From: an uncultured Oscillospiraceae bacterium | GTDB lineage: Bacteria; Bacillota; Clostridia; Oscillospirales; Oscillospiraceae | Length of the DNA stretch: 64,000 bases | NCBI GenBank assembly: GCA_934590325.1 | Contig: CAKTOW010000002.1 | Coordinates: 62,001-126,000 of the forward strand | Direction: 5' to 3' | Shown: positions 50,273 to 58,764 of the stretch, one piece after another | Layout of the letters: every line of letters starts with the position of its first letter | Position numbering within the stretch: position 1 is the first letter of the stretch | Notes under the pieces: generated by a model | What the model was told of the DNA's origin: nothing | Database searches by the model: none | What the model saw: only the letters and a program-made list of their open reading frames with translations | Program-made: the position numbers and the translations under genes

Positions 50273-51040
50273 ATGGAAGAAGTCATCCTCCGCCACGTAT
50301 GCAAGTCCTTCACCACCTACAGCACCGAGGTGGTGCTCACCGGCGAGACCCGCCCCAGCCGCACACGTCAGGTGCTGCGTGACCTGTCCGTGACCTTTCC
50401 CGCCGGGGAGATCACCGTTATCGTGGGGCGCAGCGGCTGCGGCAAGAGCACCCTGCTGAAGCTGCTGGAGGGGAAGGAGCAGCCCGACTCCGGCGAGATA
50501 GTGCTGCCGGAGGGCTGGCACACCGCCATGCTCAGTCCCGACCCCTACGTCATCACCTGGACCAGCGTCCAGCGTAACGTGGCCATGGCCTGCGGCGTGG
50601 GCCGCACCCCGGAGGAGCGCTACGACCGCGCCCGGGAATTTGTCCGTATGGTGGGGCTGGAGGACTACGCCGACCTGACGCCGGCGGAGCTGTCCACCGG
50701 CATGAAGCAGCGCCTGGGCCTTGCCCGCGTGCTGGCCGGCCAGTCACAGCTGCTGCTGATGGACGAGCCGTTCGCCTCCCTGGACTTTCTGACCCGTGAG
50801 GAGCTGCAGAGCCAGCTGCTGGCCGTACAGGCGCAGATGCCCCGCACCATCCTGCTGGTCACCCACCAGCTGGAGGAGGCGCTGCTGCTGGGCCGCCGGG
50901 TCATCGTCATGCACCCGGACAGCACCCTGCGCACCTTCGACTTGGCGGACATGCCCTATCCCCGGGACCCGGACAGCCCGGAGTTCCAGCGGCTCAAGCG
51001 GGACATCACCGCACAGTGCCGTCTGCCCTCCGCGCTGTAA
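50273..51040 (+). CDS. ABC transporter ATP-binding protein, taurine/nitrate-type, without partners
   Basis: A 255-residue ABC ATPase. Walker A is VGRSGCGKS (51-59), the signature is LSTGMKQR, Walker B is LLLMDEPFASLD and the switch His lies in VTHQLEEA. The order and the LDFLTREELQ segment resemble SsuB/TauB/NrtD importer ATPases. No permease or binding protein is adjacent: the gene has its own promoter and a terminator follows. It may energise a distant importer, or its partners were lost; a phzF relic lies right behind it. Confidence 0.88.
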   Translation: MEEVILRHVCKSFTTYSTEVVLTGETRPSRTRQVLRDLSVTFPAGEITVIVGRSGCGKSTLLKLLEGKEQPDSGEIVLPEGWHTAMLSPDPYVITWTSVQRNVAMACGVGRTPEERYDRAREFVRMVGLEDYADLTPAELSTGMKQRLGLARVLAGQSQLLLMDEPFASLDFLTREELQSQLLAVQAQMPRTILLVTHQLEEALLLGRRVIVMHPDSTLRTFDLADMPYPRDPDSPEFQRLKRDITAQCRLPSAL

Positions 51041-51052
51041 GAAAGCGAAAAA

Positions 51053-51087
51053 CGCCCCACGGCATACCGCCGTGGGGCGCTATTTTA
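51053..51087 (+). terminator. Intrinsic terminator after the orphan ABC ATPase
   Basis: CGCCCCACGGC/GCCGTGGGGCG, an 11-bp stem with a five-base loop, then CTATTTTA. Confidence 0.8.
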
Positions 51088-51169
51088 TGTGATCGACGCC
51101 TTTACCGACCATGTGTTTGCCGGCAACCCCGCCGCCGTCTACTCCGTGGCGGACATCAACGTGGGCTGA
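51083..51169 (+). pseudogene. Remnant of a PhzF-family isomerase gene
   Basis: Frame 51083-51169 reads YVIDAFTDHVFAGNPAAV, the N-terminal signature of PhzF/diaminopimelate epimerase-fold proteins, and then YSVADINVG before a TGA. The second piece looks like the last residues of this family. So about 250 residues between are absent, joined in frame. No start codon or ribosome binding site remains; the first codons overlap the tail of the preceding terminator. Confidence 0.65.
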
Positions 51170-51181
51170 TATGCATATAAG

Positions 51182-51218
51182 AACACCCCGGAGGCATCGC
51201 TTCCGGGGTGTTTCTTCT
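51182..51218. terminator. Hairpin between the phzF relic and the ROK-like gene
   Basis: AACACCCCGGA/TCCGGGGTGTT, an 11-bp stem, nine-base loop, then TCTTCTGT. May end the - strand ROK-like gene as well. Confidence 0.75.
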
Positions 51219-51234
51219 GTAAAGGAATATTGCA

Positions 51235-52926
51235 TTACAGCTCCTGCGCCGCAGCGTAATACATGGCACCCACCGCTTGGCCGAATTGCGCCACGGTGAC
51301 GCCCTGCGCCGCCAGTGAGCGCATCAGCGGCGTGACGCTCAGCTCTTCGTCCGCCGCCTCCAGGCGTATGCCGGGCTCGATCTCCCGGCAGCCCTCCTGC
51401 AGCAGGCGGAAGCAGGCGGGCTCCTTCACGAACCGCCCGAACAGGTACCGCGTGTCCGTCTGCGGACGCAGCAGCAGCGCCAGCTCACGGCTCATCTGTC
51501 CTACGTTCCGTCCCACCTGGCGGAATACCTCCTGCGCCGCGTCGTCGCCCTTGGCGGCCTGGGCCATCAGGTGCGCAAGGCATGCCTTGCGCTTCTCCGG
51601 CGGCACCGTCAGCACATCGTCCCGGACCTCCGCGAAGCCTGTCAGCAGCGCGGGCTCCTGGTCGTAGGCCAGACGGAAGGACGCCGCCTGTCCCACATAC
51701 CGCCGCGCTCCCGGCAGGCCGGAGTTCTCGTTCCGGGTGCTGCGCAGGTCCAGGGGCGGAAGCGCCCTTTGGGGGAAGCTGCCCAGGTCCAGCAGGAAGT
51801 CGTACAGTTCCACCGGCATCTCCGGGATGCTGCCGTCGCCGTACAGGTAGCCCATACCGAAGTCCGTGCCCAGCGCGTGGGCGACGACACCGCCCCGGAA
51901 GTCCGGCTCACCGGACCAGGCCAGCTCCGCCGCCGCCGTAAAAGCCGCGATGTGCCCGTCGTTGGTGGTGTGTATGGCCGCGCCCTCCCGGCACAGGGGG
52001 CGCAGCCGCTCCTGCAGTGTGCCCAGCTCCGCGAAGGCGGATTCGTAGTCGATGGCGCGGTTTTCCCGCATGCCCTTGGTCTTGGGGCTCTCGCCGCCCA
52101 CGATGCGGTCGCGTATCACCACATCTGGGAAGCTGACGCCCAGCACGTCCAGGGGCACGCTGGCGCTCTCCGCCACCGCCTGCGCCATGAGCGCGTCCGA
52201 TGCGTCCTTGTCCAGCGCCGCCCGAAGCGCTGGGGTCATCCCTGCCGCGCAGCAGGCCATCAGGCGCACCAGCAGCACGATGGGGGCCTCGATGCCCTCC
52301 GCCGTGGGGCTGGAGGCCGGGTCCCAGTCGTACTCCTTCACGCACACCAGCTTGCCGTCCACCGCCACGGCGGCCTTGATGTCCGTGCCGCCGATGTCGA
52401 TGCCGCAGCACACGCCGCTGCCGCAGCGCTGCGCCGCGCGGCGCAGCTTCTCCGTCAGCGCTCCCTGTGGCGGCGCGAAGGCCGGGGCGGGGGAGTAGTC
52501 CCCGGTGCTGCGCACGGCGAAGGTGAACCGCCCGCCGCCGAAGGCGCGGCACAGCCGGTCGGCGATGTTGACCACCTTGCCGTAGCCGCTGCGCTTCTCC
52601 GCGTGTACCTGGAATGTCTCGTCCAGCGTTGCCAGCAGCGCCGCCGCCTCCGTTTCGCCGGGGTCCAGATAGAACGCCAGCTCCCGCCCGCTGAGGGCGG
52701 ACAGCGTGTTCCACACGCAGGCGGTGACGTACTGCGCCGCGAACTGCCGCTCTCCGTCGTTTTGCCACCGGGGCAGCGGCAGGGGGAAGTCCCGCTTTGT
52801 TCCGTCGCACAGCGTCAGCTGCATGGTGACGTCTATCCGGTCTTTCATGGCGGCGGACTGCTCCCGCACGTCCGCCACCCACACCGGCAGCCCTCTGCGC
52901 GCCGCTTCCAGCCATTGTTTCAGCAT
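51235..52926 (-). CDS. ROK-like ASKHA protein with a large N-terminal extension
   Basis: A 563-residue protein. The segment CCGIDIGGTDIKAAVAVDG (174-191 region, phosphate-1 motif DIGGTDIK 177-184) is that of ROK sugar kinases and regulators. LGTDFGMGYLYGDGSIPEMP, near the middle, matches the phosphate-2 region. ROK kinases are about 300 residues; here 170 residues precede the fold (with WQNDGERQFAAQYV) and the C-terminal half is enlarged. No sugar-kinase zinc motif (CxCGxxGC) is seen. AGGAGGA lies seven bases before the ATG. Whether it is a kinase, and of what, is unknown. Downstream of an ABC importer operon on the same strand, but separated by a terminator. Confidence 0.75.
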   Translation of the reverse strand: MLKQWLEAARRGLPVWVADVREQSAAMKDRIDVTMQLTLCDGTKRDFPLPLPRWQNDGERQFAAQYVTACVWNTLSALSGRELAFYLDPGETEAAALLATLDETFQVHAEKRSGYGKVVNIADRLCRAFGGGRFTFAVRSTGDYSPAPAFAPPQGALTEKLRRAAQRCGSGVCCGIDIGGTDIKAAVAVDGKLVCVKEYDWDPASSPTAEGIEAPIVLLVRLMACCAAGMTPALRAALDKDASDALMAQAVAESASVPLDVLGVSFPDVVIRDRIVGGESPKTKGMRENRAIDYESAFAELGTLQERLRPLCREGAAIHTTNDGHIAAFTAAAELAWSGEPDFRGGVVAHALGTDFGMGYLYGDGSIPEMPVELYDFLLDLGSFPQRALPPLDLRSTRNENSGLPGARRYVGQAASFRLAYDQEPALLTGFAEVRDDVLTVPPEKRKACLAHLMAQAAKGDDAAQEVFRQVGRNVGQMSRELALLLRPQTDTRYLFGRFVKEPACFRLLQEGCREIEPGIRLEAADEELSVTPLMRSLAAQGVTVAQFGQAVGAMYYAAAQEL

Positions 52927-52943
52927 ATCGTAGTCCTCCTGAA

Positions 52944-52974
52944 AAGGAAAGCACCGCCGCGGCGGTGCTTTTCC
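52944..52974 (-). terminator. Terminator of the ABC importer operon
   Basis: Read on the - strand: AAGCACCGCC and GGCGGTGCTT hairpin followed by TCCTTTT, directly after the ATPase stop. Confidence 0.8.
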
Positions 52975-52981
52975 ATTGTCG

Positions 52982-54058
52982 TTACAGCACGTGCACCTCG
53001 TCCGGATCGAACCGCAGGAAGCACTCCTCGCCCACCTGATAGATGCGCTTGTTCTTGGGGTTGTGCTCCGCCAGCTTCACCAGCGTGTCGCCCACCATCA
53101 CGTGGTAGTTCTGATAGCTGCCCATGAAGCAGCTCACCACCACCTTGCAGGGCAGGCCGCCCTCGCTGCTCAGGTGGCCGGACTCGGGCCGCAGCACCAC
53201 GGTGTACTCCTTGCCCTGCTCCAGGTCGTTCCGGCCGGCGATGGGCATCTCGTGCCCCTCGATGGTCAGCAGGGCGTGGGTGCCGTTATGGCCGGTCATG
53301 GTGCCCTTCAGGAAGTTGGCCTCACCGATGAAGTCCGCCACGAACTCGTTCACCGGGTGGTAGTAGATCTCCTGGGGGCTGCCCATCTGTTCCACCACGC
53401 CGCCCTTCATGATGATGATGTTATCGGACAGCGCCATGGCCTCCGACTGGTCGTGGGTCACGTAGATGGCGGTGATGCCCACCTCCTGCTGGATGCGGCG
53501 TATCTCGGTACGCATGGACACGCGCAGCTTGGCGTCCAGGTTGGACAAAGGCTCATCGAACAGCAGGACGCTGGGCTCGATGACCAGGGCGCGGGCCAGG
53601 GCCACACGCTGCTGCTGTCCGCCGGACAGCTGGTTGGTCATGCGGCCCTCCATGCCCGTCAGCTCCACCAGATCCAGGATGCGCATGACGCGCTCGCGGA
53701 TCTCGTCCTTGGGGACCTTGCGCAGCTTCAGGCCGTAGGCCACGTTGTCGAACACGTTATAGTGGGGCAGCAGGGCGTAGCTCTGGAACACCATGGCGGT
53801 GTCGCGTTTGTTGGGCGTCAGCTCGTTGATGGCCTCGTCGCCCAGATAGATCTCGCCCTCGTCGGGACTCTCAAAGCCCGCGATCATGCGCAGGGTGGTG
53901 GTCTTGCCGCAGCCGGAGGGCCCCAGCAGCGTAACGAAGCTGCCCGGCTCGATGGTCAGGGAGGTATCCTTCACGGCGTAGAAATCCTTGCCGGTCTTGG
54001 GGTCCTTATAGATTTTGGAGATATGCTCCAGACGGACGCCTTTCTTCACTTTTTCCAT
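52982..54058 (-). CDS. ABC importer ATPase (PotA/FbpC type)
   Basis: A 358-residue ATPase with an N-terminal ABC domain and a C-terminal TOBE regulatory domain (from about 245). Walker A GPSGCGKTT (46-54), signature LSGGQQQR, Walker B VLLFDEPLSNLD and switch VTHDQ are intact. The family serves spermidine, ferric iron and 2-aminoethylphosphonate importers. It starts after the permease stop with one base between them. No cue in the ATPase separates these substrates. Confidence 0.94.
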   Translation of the reverse strand: MEKVKKGVRLEHISKIYKDPKTGKDFYAVKDTSLTIEPGSFVTLLGPSGCGKTTTLRMIAGFESPDEGEIYLGDEAINELTPNKRDTAMVFQSYALLPHYNVFDNVAYGLKLRKVPKDEIRERVMRILDLVELTGMEGRMTNQLSGGQQQRVALARALVIEPSVLLFDEPLSNLDAKLRVSMRTEIRRIQQEVGITAIYVTHDQSEAMALSDNIIIMKGGVVEQMGSPQEIYYHPVNEFVADFIGEANFLKGTMTGHNGTHALLTIEGHEMPIAGRNDLEQGKEYTVVLRPESGHLSSEGGLPCKVVVSCFMGSYQNYHVMVGDTLVKLAEHNPKNKRIYQVGEECFLRFDPDEVHVL

Positions 54059-54059
54059 G

Positions 54060-55772
54060 TCAATTCTCCTCCTTGAGCTTTCTGCTGGTGCCGAAATGCT
54101 TCATGAACAGGTTCATCAGCAGCACCGCGCCGTAGGTGATGACGATCAGGATGGTGGCGAAGGCGCAGGCCAGGCTGTAGGAGCCCTTTTCGGCGAACTC
54201 GTTGATCTGCACGGTGATGAGCAGGAACTGCGGCGTCACCAGCAGGATGATGGCGGAAATGGCGGTGATACTGCGGACGAAGGACGTCACCAGGCCGCTG
54301 AGGAAGGAATCCTTAATCAGCGGCAGCGTCACGGTCATGAATACCTTGAAGCTGTCCGCGCCCATGTCGTAGGCCGATTCCTCGATGGACTTGTCGATCT
54401 GCCGCAGGGCGGAGATACCGCTTCGCGTGCCCGTGGGCAGCGAGCGCACCACAAACACGATAATGAGTATCAGTCCCGTGCCGTACAGGCCCTGCAGGAA
54501 GCCGGTGTGGAACACGCCGCCGGAGAAGCCCCGGATGTATCCTACGCCCAGCACCGTGCCGGGCACGGCCATGGCCAGCATGGACACCGCCTCGATGAAG
54601 CCCTTGGTCTTGAAGTTCCGCTTCACCACCAGGTACGATATGATCATGCTCAGCAGCGCCGTGATGGGTGCGGAGATAAGACTCAGCACGAAGGAATCAC
54701 GGAAGGCCTGGAACCCGTGGTAGCGGGTAAACACCAGCTCGAACCATTTGGTGGTCAGCGGGAAGAACTTGAAGCCCCAGGTGGGGAAGAACGCGCCGAT
54801 AGGCACGCAGATATACATCAGGATAACGAAGCTGGCTGCCAGTGCGCACAGGATGGTCAGCGGCGTTTTAACGCTCTTGTCCTCGATGAGCATCCGGGCG
54901 CGGGAGGCCTTGCCGGTGAGGGTAGCGGCCGTCTTGCGCTCCAGATAGTACTTCTGCACGATGAACATGGCCAGCGTGATGCACAGCAGCACCACGGCCA
55001 TGGCAGCGGCGCCCGGCTTGTCGTAGGAGCCGGTGATCTGCAGGTAGATGGTGGTGGCCAGCGTATCATAGGAGCCGCCGATGATCATGGGGTTGGCGAA
55101 GTCGGCGATGGACTCGATGAACGTCACCAGGAAGGCGTTGCCCAGGCCCGGCAGCATCAGCGGCAGGGTCACGCTGGTGAACACCTTCCAGCGGGAAGCG
55201 CCCATATCCCGGGCGGCCTCCTCCAGGGAGGGGTCGATGTTCTTCAGCAGGCCCTTCAGCATCATATAGCACACCGGGAAGAACGTCAGCGTCTGCACGA
55301 TGACGATGCCCCAGAAGCCGTACACGCTGTTGTCGTAGATGCCCAGCAGGAACCGGGTGATGATGCCCGCCTTGCCGAACAGCATGATCATGGACAGCGA
55401 CAGCACGAAGGGAGGGGAGACCACCGGCAGCATGGACACCACCTTGAACAGGCCGCCCACGAACTTGCCCATGCGGACATAGACCTCCACGTATGCGAAC
55501 AGCAGGCCGATCAGTGCGGACAGGATGCCCACCAGGAAGCCCACCTTCAAAGTGTTGGTGATGGCGGTGGTGAAGGTGGGGATCTTGAAGATGCGCTGGA
55601 AAACGCCGACGCCGAACGTGCCGTCACCCACAAAACTATCCACCAGCAGTATGGCCAGCGGGTAGAGGATAAACAAAGTCAGAAACGTAATGAGCACGAC
55701 GATGGTGGTCACCATGATGGGATCGGCCATCAGTTTTTTCCGGTCCAGCGCCGCGCCTTGGGTCCTTGCCAT
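54060..55772 (-). CDS. ABC importer permease, two-domain (FbpB-like)
   Basis: A 570-residue membrane protein with two binding-protein-dependent permease domains in one chain, each with about six helices. The ATPase-contact EAA loops are SLEEAARDMGASRWKVF (near 200) and SIEESAYDMGADSFKVF (near 465). This fused architecture is typical of ferric iron and 2-aminoethylphosphonate importers. The ATG at 55772 follows AAAGGAG by six bases; an ATG 18 bases upstream overlaps that site. Confidence 0.94.
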   Translation of the reverse strand: MARTQGAALDRKKLMADPIMVTTIVVLITFLTLFILYPLAILLVDSFVGDGTFGVGVFQRIFKIPTFTTAITNTLKVGFLVGILSALIGLLFAYVEVYVRMGKFVGGLFKVVSMLPVVSPPFVLSLSMIMLFGKAGIITRFLLGIYDNSVYGFWGIVIVQTLTFFPVCYMMLKGLLKNIDPSLEEAARDMGASRWKVFTSVTLPLMLPGLGNAFLVTFIESIADFANPMIIGGSYDTLATTIYLQITGSYDKPGAAAMAVVLLCITLAMFIVQKYYLERKTAATLTGKASRARMLIEDKSVKTPLTILCALAASFVILMYICVPIGAFFPTWGFKFFPLTTKWFELVFTRYHGFQAFRDSFVLSLISAPITALLSMIISYLVVKRNFKTKGFIEAVSMLAMAVPGTVLGVGYIRGFSGGVFHTGFLQGLYGTGLILIIVFVVRSLPTGTRSGISALRQIDKSIEESAYDMGADSFKVFMTVTLPLIKDSFLSGLVTSFVRSITAISAIILLVTPQFLLITVQINEFAEKGSYSLACAFATILIVITYGAVLLMNLFMKHFGTSRKLKEEN

Positions 55773-55830
55773 AGTTAGCTCCTTTCTCATCCCGAAAGGA
55801 ATGGTAAGTTAGAATAAACGGTCAGGTAGA

Positions 55831-55872
55831 GTAAAAAGAACGAACGGGGCGGCGGCCATAGCCGCCGCCCCG
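55831..55872 (-). terminator. Hairpin between binding protein and permease genes
   Basis: A 12-bp GC stem CGGGGCGGCGGC/GCCGCCGCCCCG with a CATA/TATG loop; on the - strand it is followed by TTCGTTCTTTTTA. It likely stops part of the transcripts or protects the binding-protein message. Confidence 0.75.
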
Positions 55873-55910
55873 CATAAGCTCGCTGGGAAATGCTTCAGAT
55901 CAGATCGAGA

Positions 55911-57053
55911 TCACTCGGTCTTGAAACGATCCGCACCGGTGTCGGCGCCGGAGCTGGCCAGAGCGGCCATAACTTCCTCAACATAAGTGGTGGTGTTGTC
56001 CTTGGCGTCCTGGAAGTCATACTCCATGACGTTGTTGGGATCCAGGCCGAACTCGGCAGCCTGAGAGGGCTGCTCGGCGTTGTCGATGACCAAGAACTGA
56101 TAGGAACCGTTCTTGGCAGCCAGCTCAACGCACTCGGGGGACAGAGCGTACTCGATCCACAGCTTGGCGGCGTTGGGGTGAGCAGCGCCCTTGAAGATGG
56201 CGGTAGCGCCGACCTCGAAGGAGGTGCCGCTGGAGGGGATGATCAGGCTGACGTTGGTGTAGCCGTTATCCACGATCTGGGTGATGCCGTCATGCAGGAA
56301 GCCGATGCCGATGATGCACTCACCGGTGCCCACGTTCTTGCTGGGGCCGGAGCCGGACTTGGTGTACACTTCAATGTTCTTGTCCAGGTCAACCAGGTAC
56401 TTGATGCCCTCATCGTGGCCGTACTTCTGGATCATGGTGTTCACGACCAGCTTGGCGGTACCGGCGGTGTTGTAGTTGGACAGCCAGATCTCGCCCTTGT
56501 ACTCGTCCTTCAGCAGGTCAGCCCAGTCAGCGGGAGCTTCCTGCTCCTTGCGGGCCAGCTCGTCGGTGTTGACCATGAAGCCCAGGATGCCCTTGTAGAT
56601 GCCGAACCAGTTGTTGTCGGCGTCCTTGTACATGTCGCTGATCAGGTGAGAGGCGTTGACGGCGTCATAGGGCTCCAGCAGGCCCTTGGCCGCGCAGATG
56701 TTGTACGGATCGGTGGTGCCGCCGAACCAGGCGTCAGCGGAAGGATTGCCGTTCTCCTCCTCAATCTTGCCCTCCACCTCGCCGGTGGACAGACGCTGGA
56801 AGGTGGTCTTGATGCCGAACAGCTCCTCGAAGTGCTGGCAGGCAGCGGCCAGATACTCCTCCTCGCAGGAGCCGTAGACCACCAGCTCGCCCTCGGCCTG
56901 TGCCGCGGCGATCAGCTCGTCCATGCCCGCGAAGTACTCGGGGTAAGTAGCACCGTCGCCCTGCTGGTCATCAGCAGCGTTGTCCTTGTTGCCGCAGGCG
57001 ACAAGGGACAGAGCCATGACCAATGCCAGCAGAAGTGCAAAAAACTTCTTCAT
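55911..57053 (-). CDS. ABC importer substrate-binding lipoprotein
   Basis: A 380-residue extracellular binding protein. Signal peptide and lipobox LVAC give Cys20 as lipidation site. The mature protein is a class II periplasmic-binding fold: start GELVVYGSCEEEYL near 67-80, DAWFGGTTDPYNICAAKG (about 115-132), WLSNYNTAGTAKLVVNT and PHPNAAKLWIEYALSPE-like PNAAKLWIEYALSPE near 310. It belongs to the FutA/FbpA and aminoethylphosphonate group, so the ligand could be Fe(III) or a small anion. AAGGAGG lies eight bases before the ATG. Leads the three-gene importer operon. Confidence 0.93.
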   Translation of the reverse strand: MKKFFALLLALVMALSLVACGNKDNAADDQQGDGATYPEYFAGMDELIAAAQAEGELVVYGSCEEEYLAAACQHFEELFGIKTTFQRLSTGEVEGKIEEENGNPSADAWFGGTTDPYNICAAKGLLEPYDAVNASHLISDMYKDADNNWFGIYKGILGFMVNTDELARKEQEAPADWADLLKDEYKGEIWLSNYNTAGTAKLVVNTMIQKYGHDEGIKYLVDLDKNIEVYTKSGSGPSKNVGTGECIIGIGFLHDGITQIVDNGYTNVSLIIPSSGTSFEVGATAIFKGAAHPNAAKLWIEYALSPECVELAAKNGSYQFLVIDNAEQPSQAAEFGLDPNNVMEYDFQDAKDNTTTYVEEVMAALASSGADTGADRFKTE

Positions 57054-57109
57054 AACAAATTCCTCCTTAGATTTTATCCGGGGCGTCATATCCCGCCTCG
57101 AATAGACGC

Positions 57110-57138
57110 ATTATAGTCGCATCCTCACGGTTTGTCAA
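57110..57138 (-). promoter_or_regulatory. Consensus sigma-A promoter of the ABC importer operon
   Basis: On the - strand, TTGACA (57133-57138) and TATAAT (57110-57115), spacer 17: a full consensus match. Start near 57103. Confidence 0.92.
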
Positions 57139-57272
57139 CATTTCACAGCCCTTTCCGGTATGGAGCGTCCCGAACTTTTACATTTCACACAAATTGCCGG
57201 GAACGTTTTCGGTTAAAATGACTGAACCTTATGTAAACTTGATATAAAGTGTGCGCAAAGATAACGTAAAAC

Positions 57273-57300
57273 TTGCATTCCGCGATTTCCGTGATATAAT
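57273..57300 (+). promoter_or_regulatory. Promoter for mgtC and the sugar isomerase/kinase genes
   Basis: TTGCAT (57273-57278) and TATAAT (57295-57300), spacer 16. The 130 bases between this and the divergent promoter are AT-rich but hold no gene. Confidence 0.7.
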
Positions 57301-57344
57301 ATGTGTCTACCACACGCGGCCCCGCCGCGGAAAGGAGATATACC

Positions 57345-58052
57345 ATGCTTTCCGGACTGACTTCCTACGTACCCGAGGCATCCCTCACCATATATGATAA
57401 CCTGGAGTTCCTGATACGGCTGCTGCTGTCCGCCGCTCTGGGCGCCCTTGTGGGACTGGAGCGCAGCAAGCGCCGCAAGGAGGCGGGCATCCGCACCCAC
57501 TGCATCATCGCCTGCACCTCCGCGCTGTTCATGATCGTGTCCAAGTACGCCTTCCTGGACTGCGTGACCATGGACGGCCTGCGGGGCGCCGACCCCGCCC
57601 GCATCGCGGCCCAGGTGGTCAGCGGCATCTCCTTTCTGGGTGCCGGCGTCATCTTCAAGAACGGCAACTCCATCCGCGGGCTGACTACCGCCGCCGGTAT
57701 GTGGGGCACCGCCGCGGTCGGTATGGCCGTGGGCGCCGGTATGTATTGGCTTGGCCTGTTCGAGGCCGCCGTCCTGGTCGCCATACAGATCATCCTCCAC
57801 CGCTTCCCCGTGGGCGCCGATGCCCTCACCACCCAGGAGATTTTGGTGGAAATGGAGGATACCGACGACCTGCGCGGCCGCTTTGACGACCTGCTGAAGA
57901 GCCACCGCGGGCAGGTGACCGACAGCAGCCTCACCCGGGAGGAGGGGTACCTCCGCATGGAGATCACCGCCCGGCTGGAGCCGCCCATCACCCACGATGA
58001 GGCCCTGGCCTTCATGAAAGAGAATCCCGGCGTCCGCCGTATGTCTGTCTGA
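57345..58052 (+). CDS. mgtC: MgtC/SapB family membrane protein
   Basis: A 235-residue protein with four to five helices in the first 150 residues. The conserved core GALVGLERSKRRKEAGIRTH (about 33-52) and VSGISFLGAGVIFK, then GLTTAAGMWGTAAVGMAVG are hallmarks. The C-terminal 85 residues are an ACT-like soluble domain. MgtC proteins affect Mg homeostasis and acid or Mg stress survival. AAAGGAGA lies seven bases before the ATG. Confidence 0.93.
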   Translation: MLSGLTSYVPEASLTIYDNLEFLIRLLLSAALGALVGLERSKRRKEAGIRTHCIIACTSALFMIVSKYAFLDCVTMDGLRGADPARIAAQVVSGISFLGAGVIFKNGNSIRGLTTAAGMWGTAAVGMAVGAGMYWLGLFEAAVLVAIQIILHRFPVGADALTTQEILVEMEDTDDLRGRFDDLLKSHRGQVTDSSLTREEGYLRMEITARLEPPITHDEALAFMKENPGVRRMSV

Positions 58053-58074
58053 TTATTGGAAAGGGGAGACCGCC

Positions 58075-58764
58075 ATGAAACGTTCCGAGATCAACCGCGC
58101 CCTGCGGGATATGGAGTCCATGCTGGAAAAGTACCGCTTCGCCCTGCCGCCCTTCTGTCATTTTACCCCGGAGGAATGGCAGACCAAGGGCCACGAATGT
58201 GACGAGATACGCGACAATATGCTGGGGTGGGACATCACCGACTACGGCCTGGGCGATTTCAATAAGGTGGGCTTTTCCCTGATCACCCTCCGCAACGGGA
58301 ACCTGTCCATGCCCGACAAGTACGCCAAGACCTACGCCGAGAAGCTGCTCTTTATCAAGGAGGGGCAGTATTCTCCCAACCACTTCCACTGGCACAAGAT
58401 GGAGGACATCATCAACCGCGGCGGCGGCACCCTGCTGATCCGCGTCTACAACTCCCTGCCCGACGAGTCCATGGACCGCGAGAGTGACGTCACCGTCCAC
58501 ATGGACGGCGTGACATACACCGTCCCCGCCGGCACCCAGCTGCGGCTGGAGCCCGGCATGAGCATCTCCATCCAGCCCCGGCTGTACCACGATTTCGAGG
58601 TGGCGCCCGGCACCGGCGACATACTTATCGGCGAGGTCAGCCAGTGCAACGATGACAACACCGACAACCGGTTCGAGCCGCCGGTGGGCCGCTTCCCGGC
58701 CATCGAGGAGGACGAGCCGCCCTACCGGCTCCTGTGCAACGAGTATCCGGAGGCCCGCCGATGA
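58075..58764 (+). CDS. D-lyxose/D-mannose ketol-isomerase
   Basis: A 229-residue cupin-fold isomerase that converts D-lyxose to D-xylulose and, in many members, D-mannose to D-fructose. Metal ligands are His103, His105 and Glu110 in NHFHWHKMED and His172 in LYHDFE. The N-terminal helix pair (RDMESMLEKYRFALPPF) is characteristic. GGAAAGGGGAG precedes the ATG. The stop overlaps a PfkB kinase gene: isomerase plus kinase would feed the ketose into central metabolism. Confidence 0.92.
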   Translation: MKRSEINRALRDMESMLEKYRFALPPFCHFTPEEWQTKGHECDEIRDNMLGWDITDYGLGDFNKVGFSLITLRNGNLSMPDKYAKTYAEKLLFIKEGQYSPNHFHWHKMEDIINRGGGTLLIRVYNSLPDESMDRESDVTVHMDGVTYTVPAGTQLRLEPGMSISIQPRLYHDFEVAPGTGDILIGEVSQCNDDNTDNRFEPPVGRFPAIEEDEPPYRLLCNEYPEARR

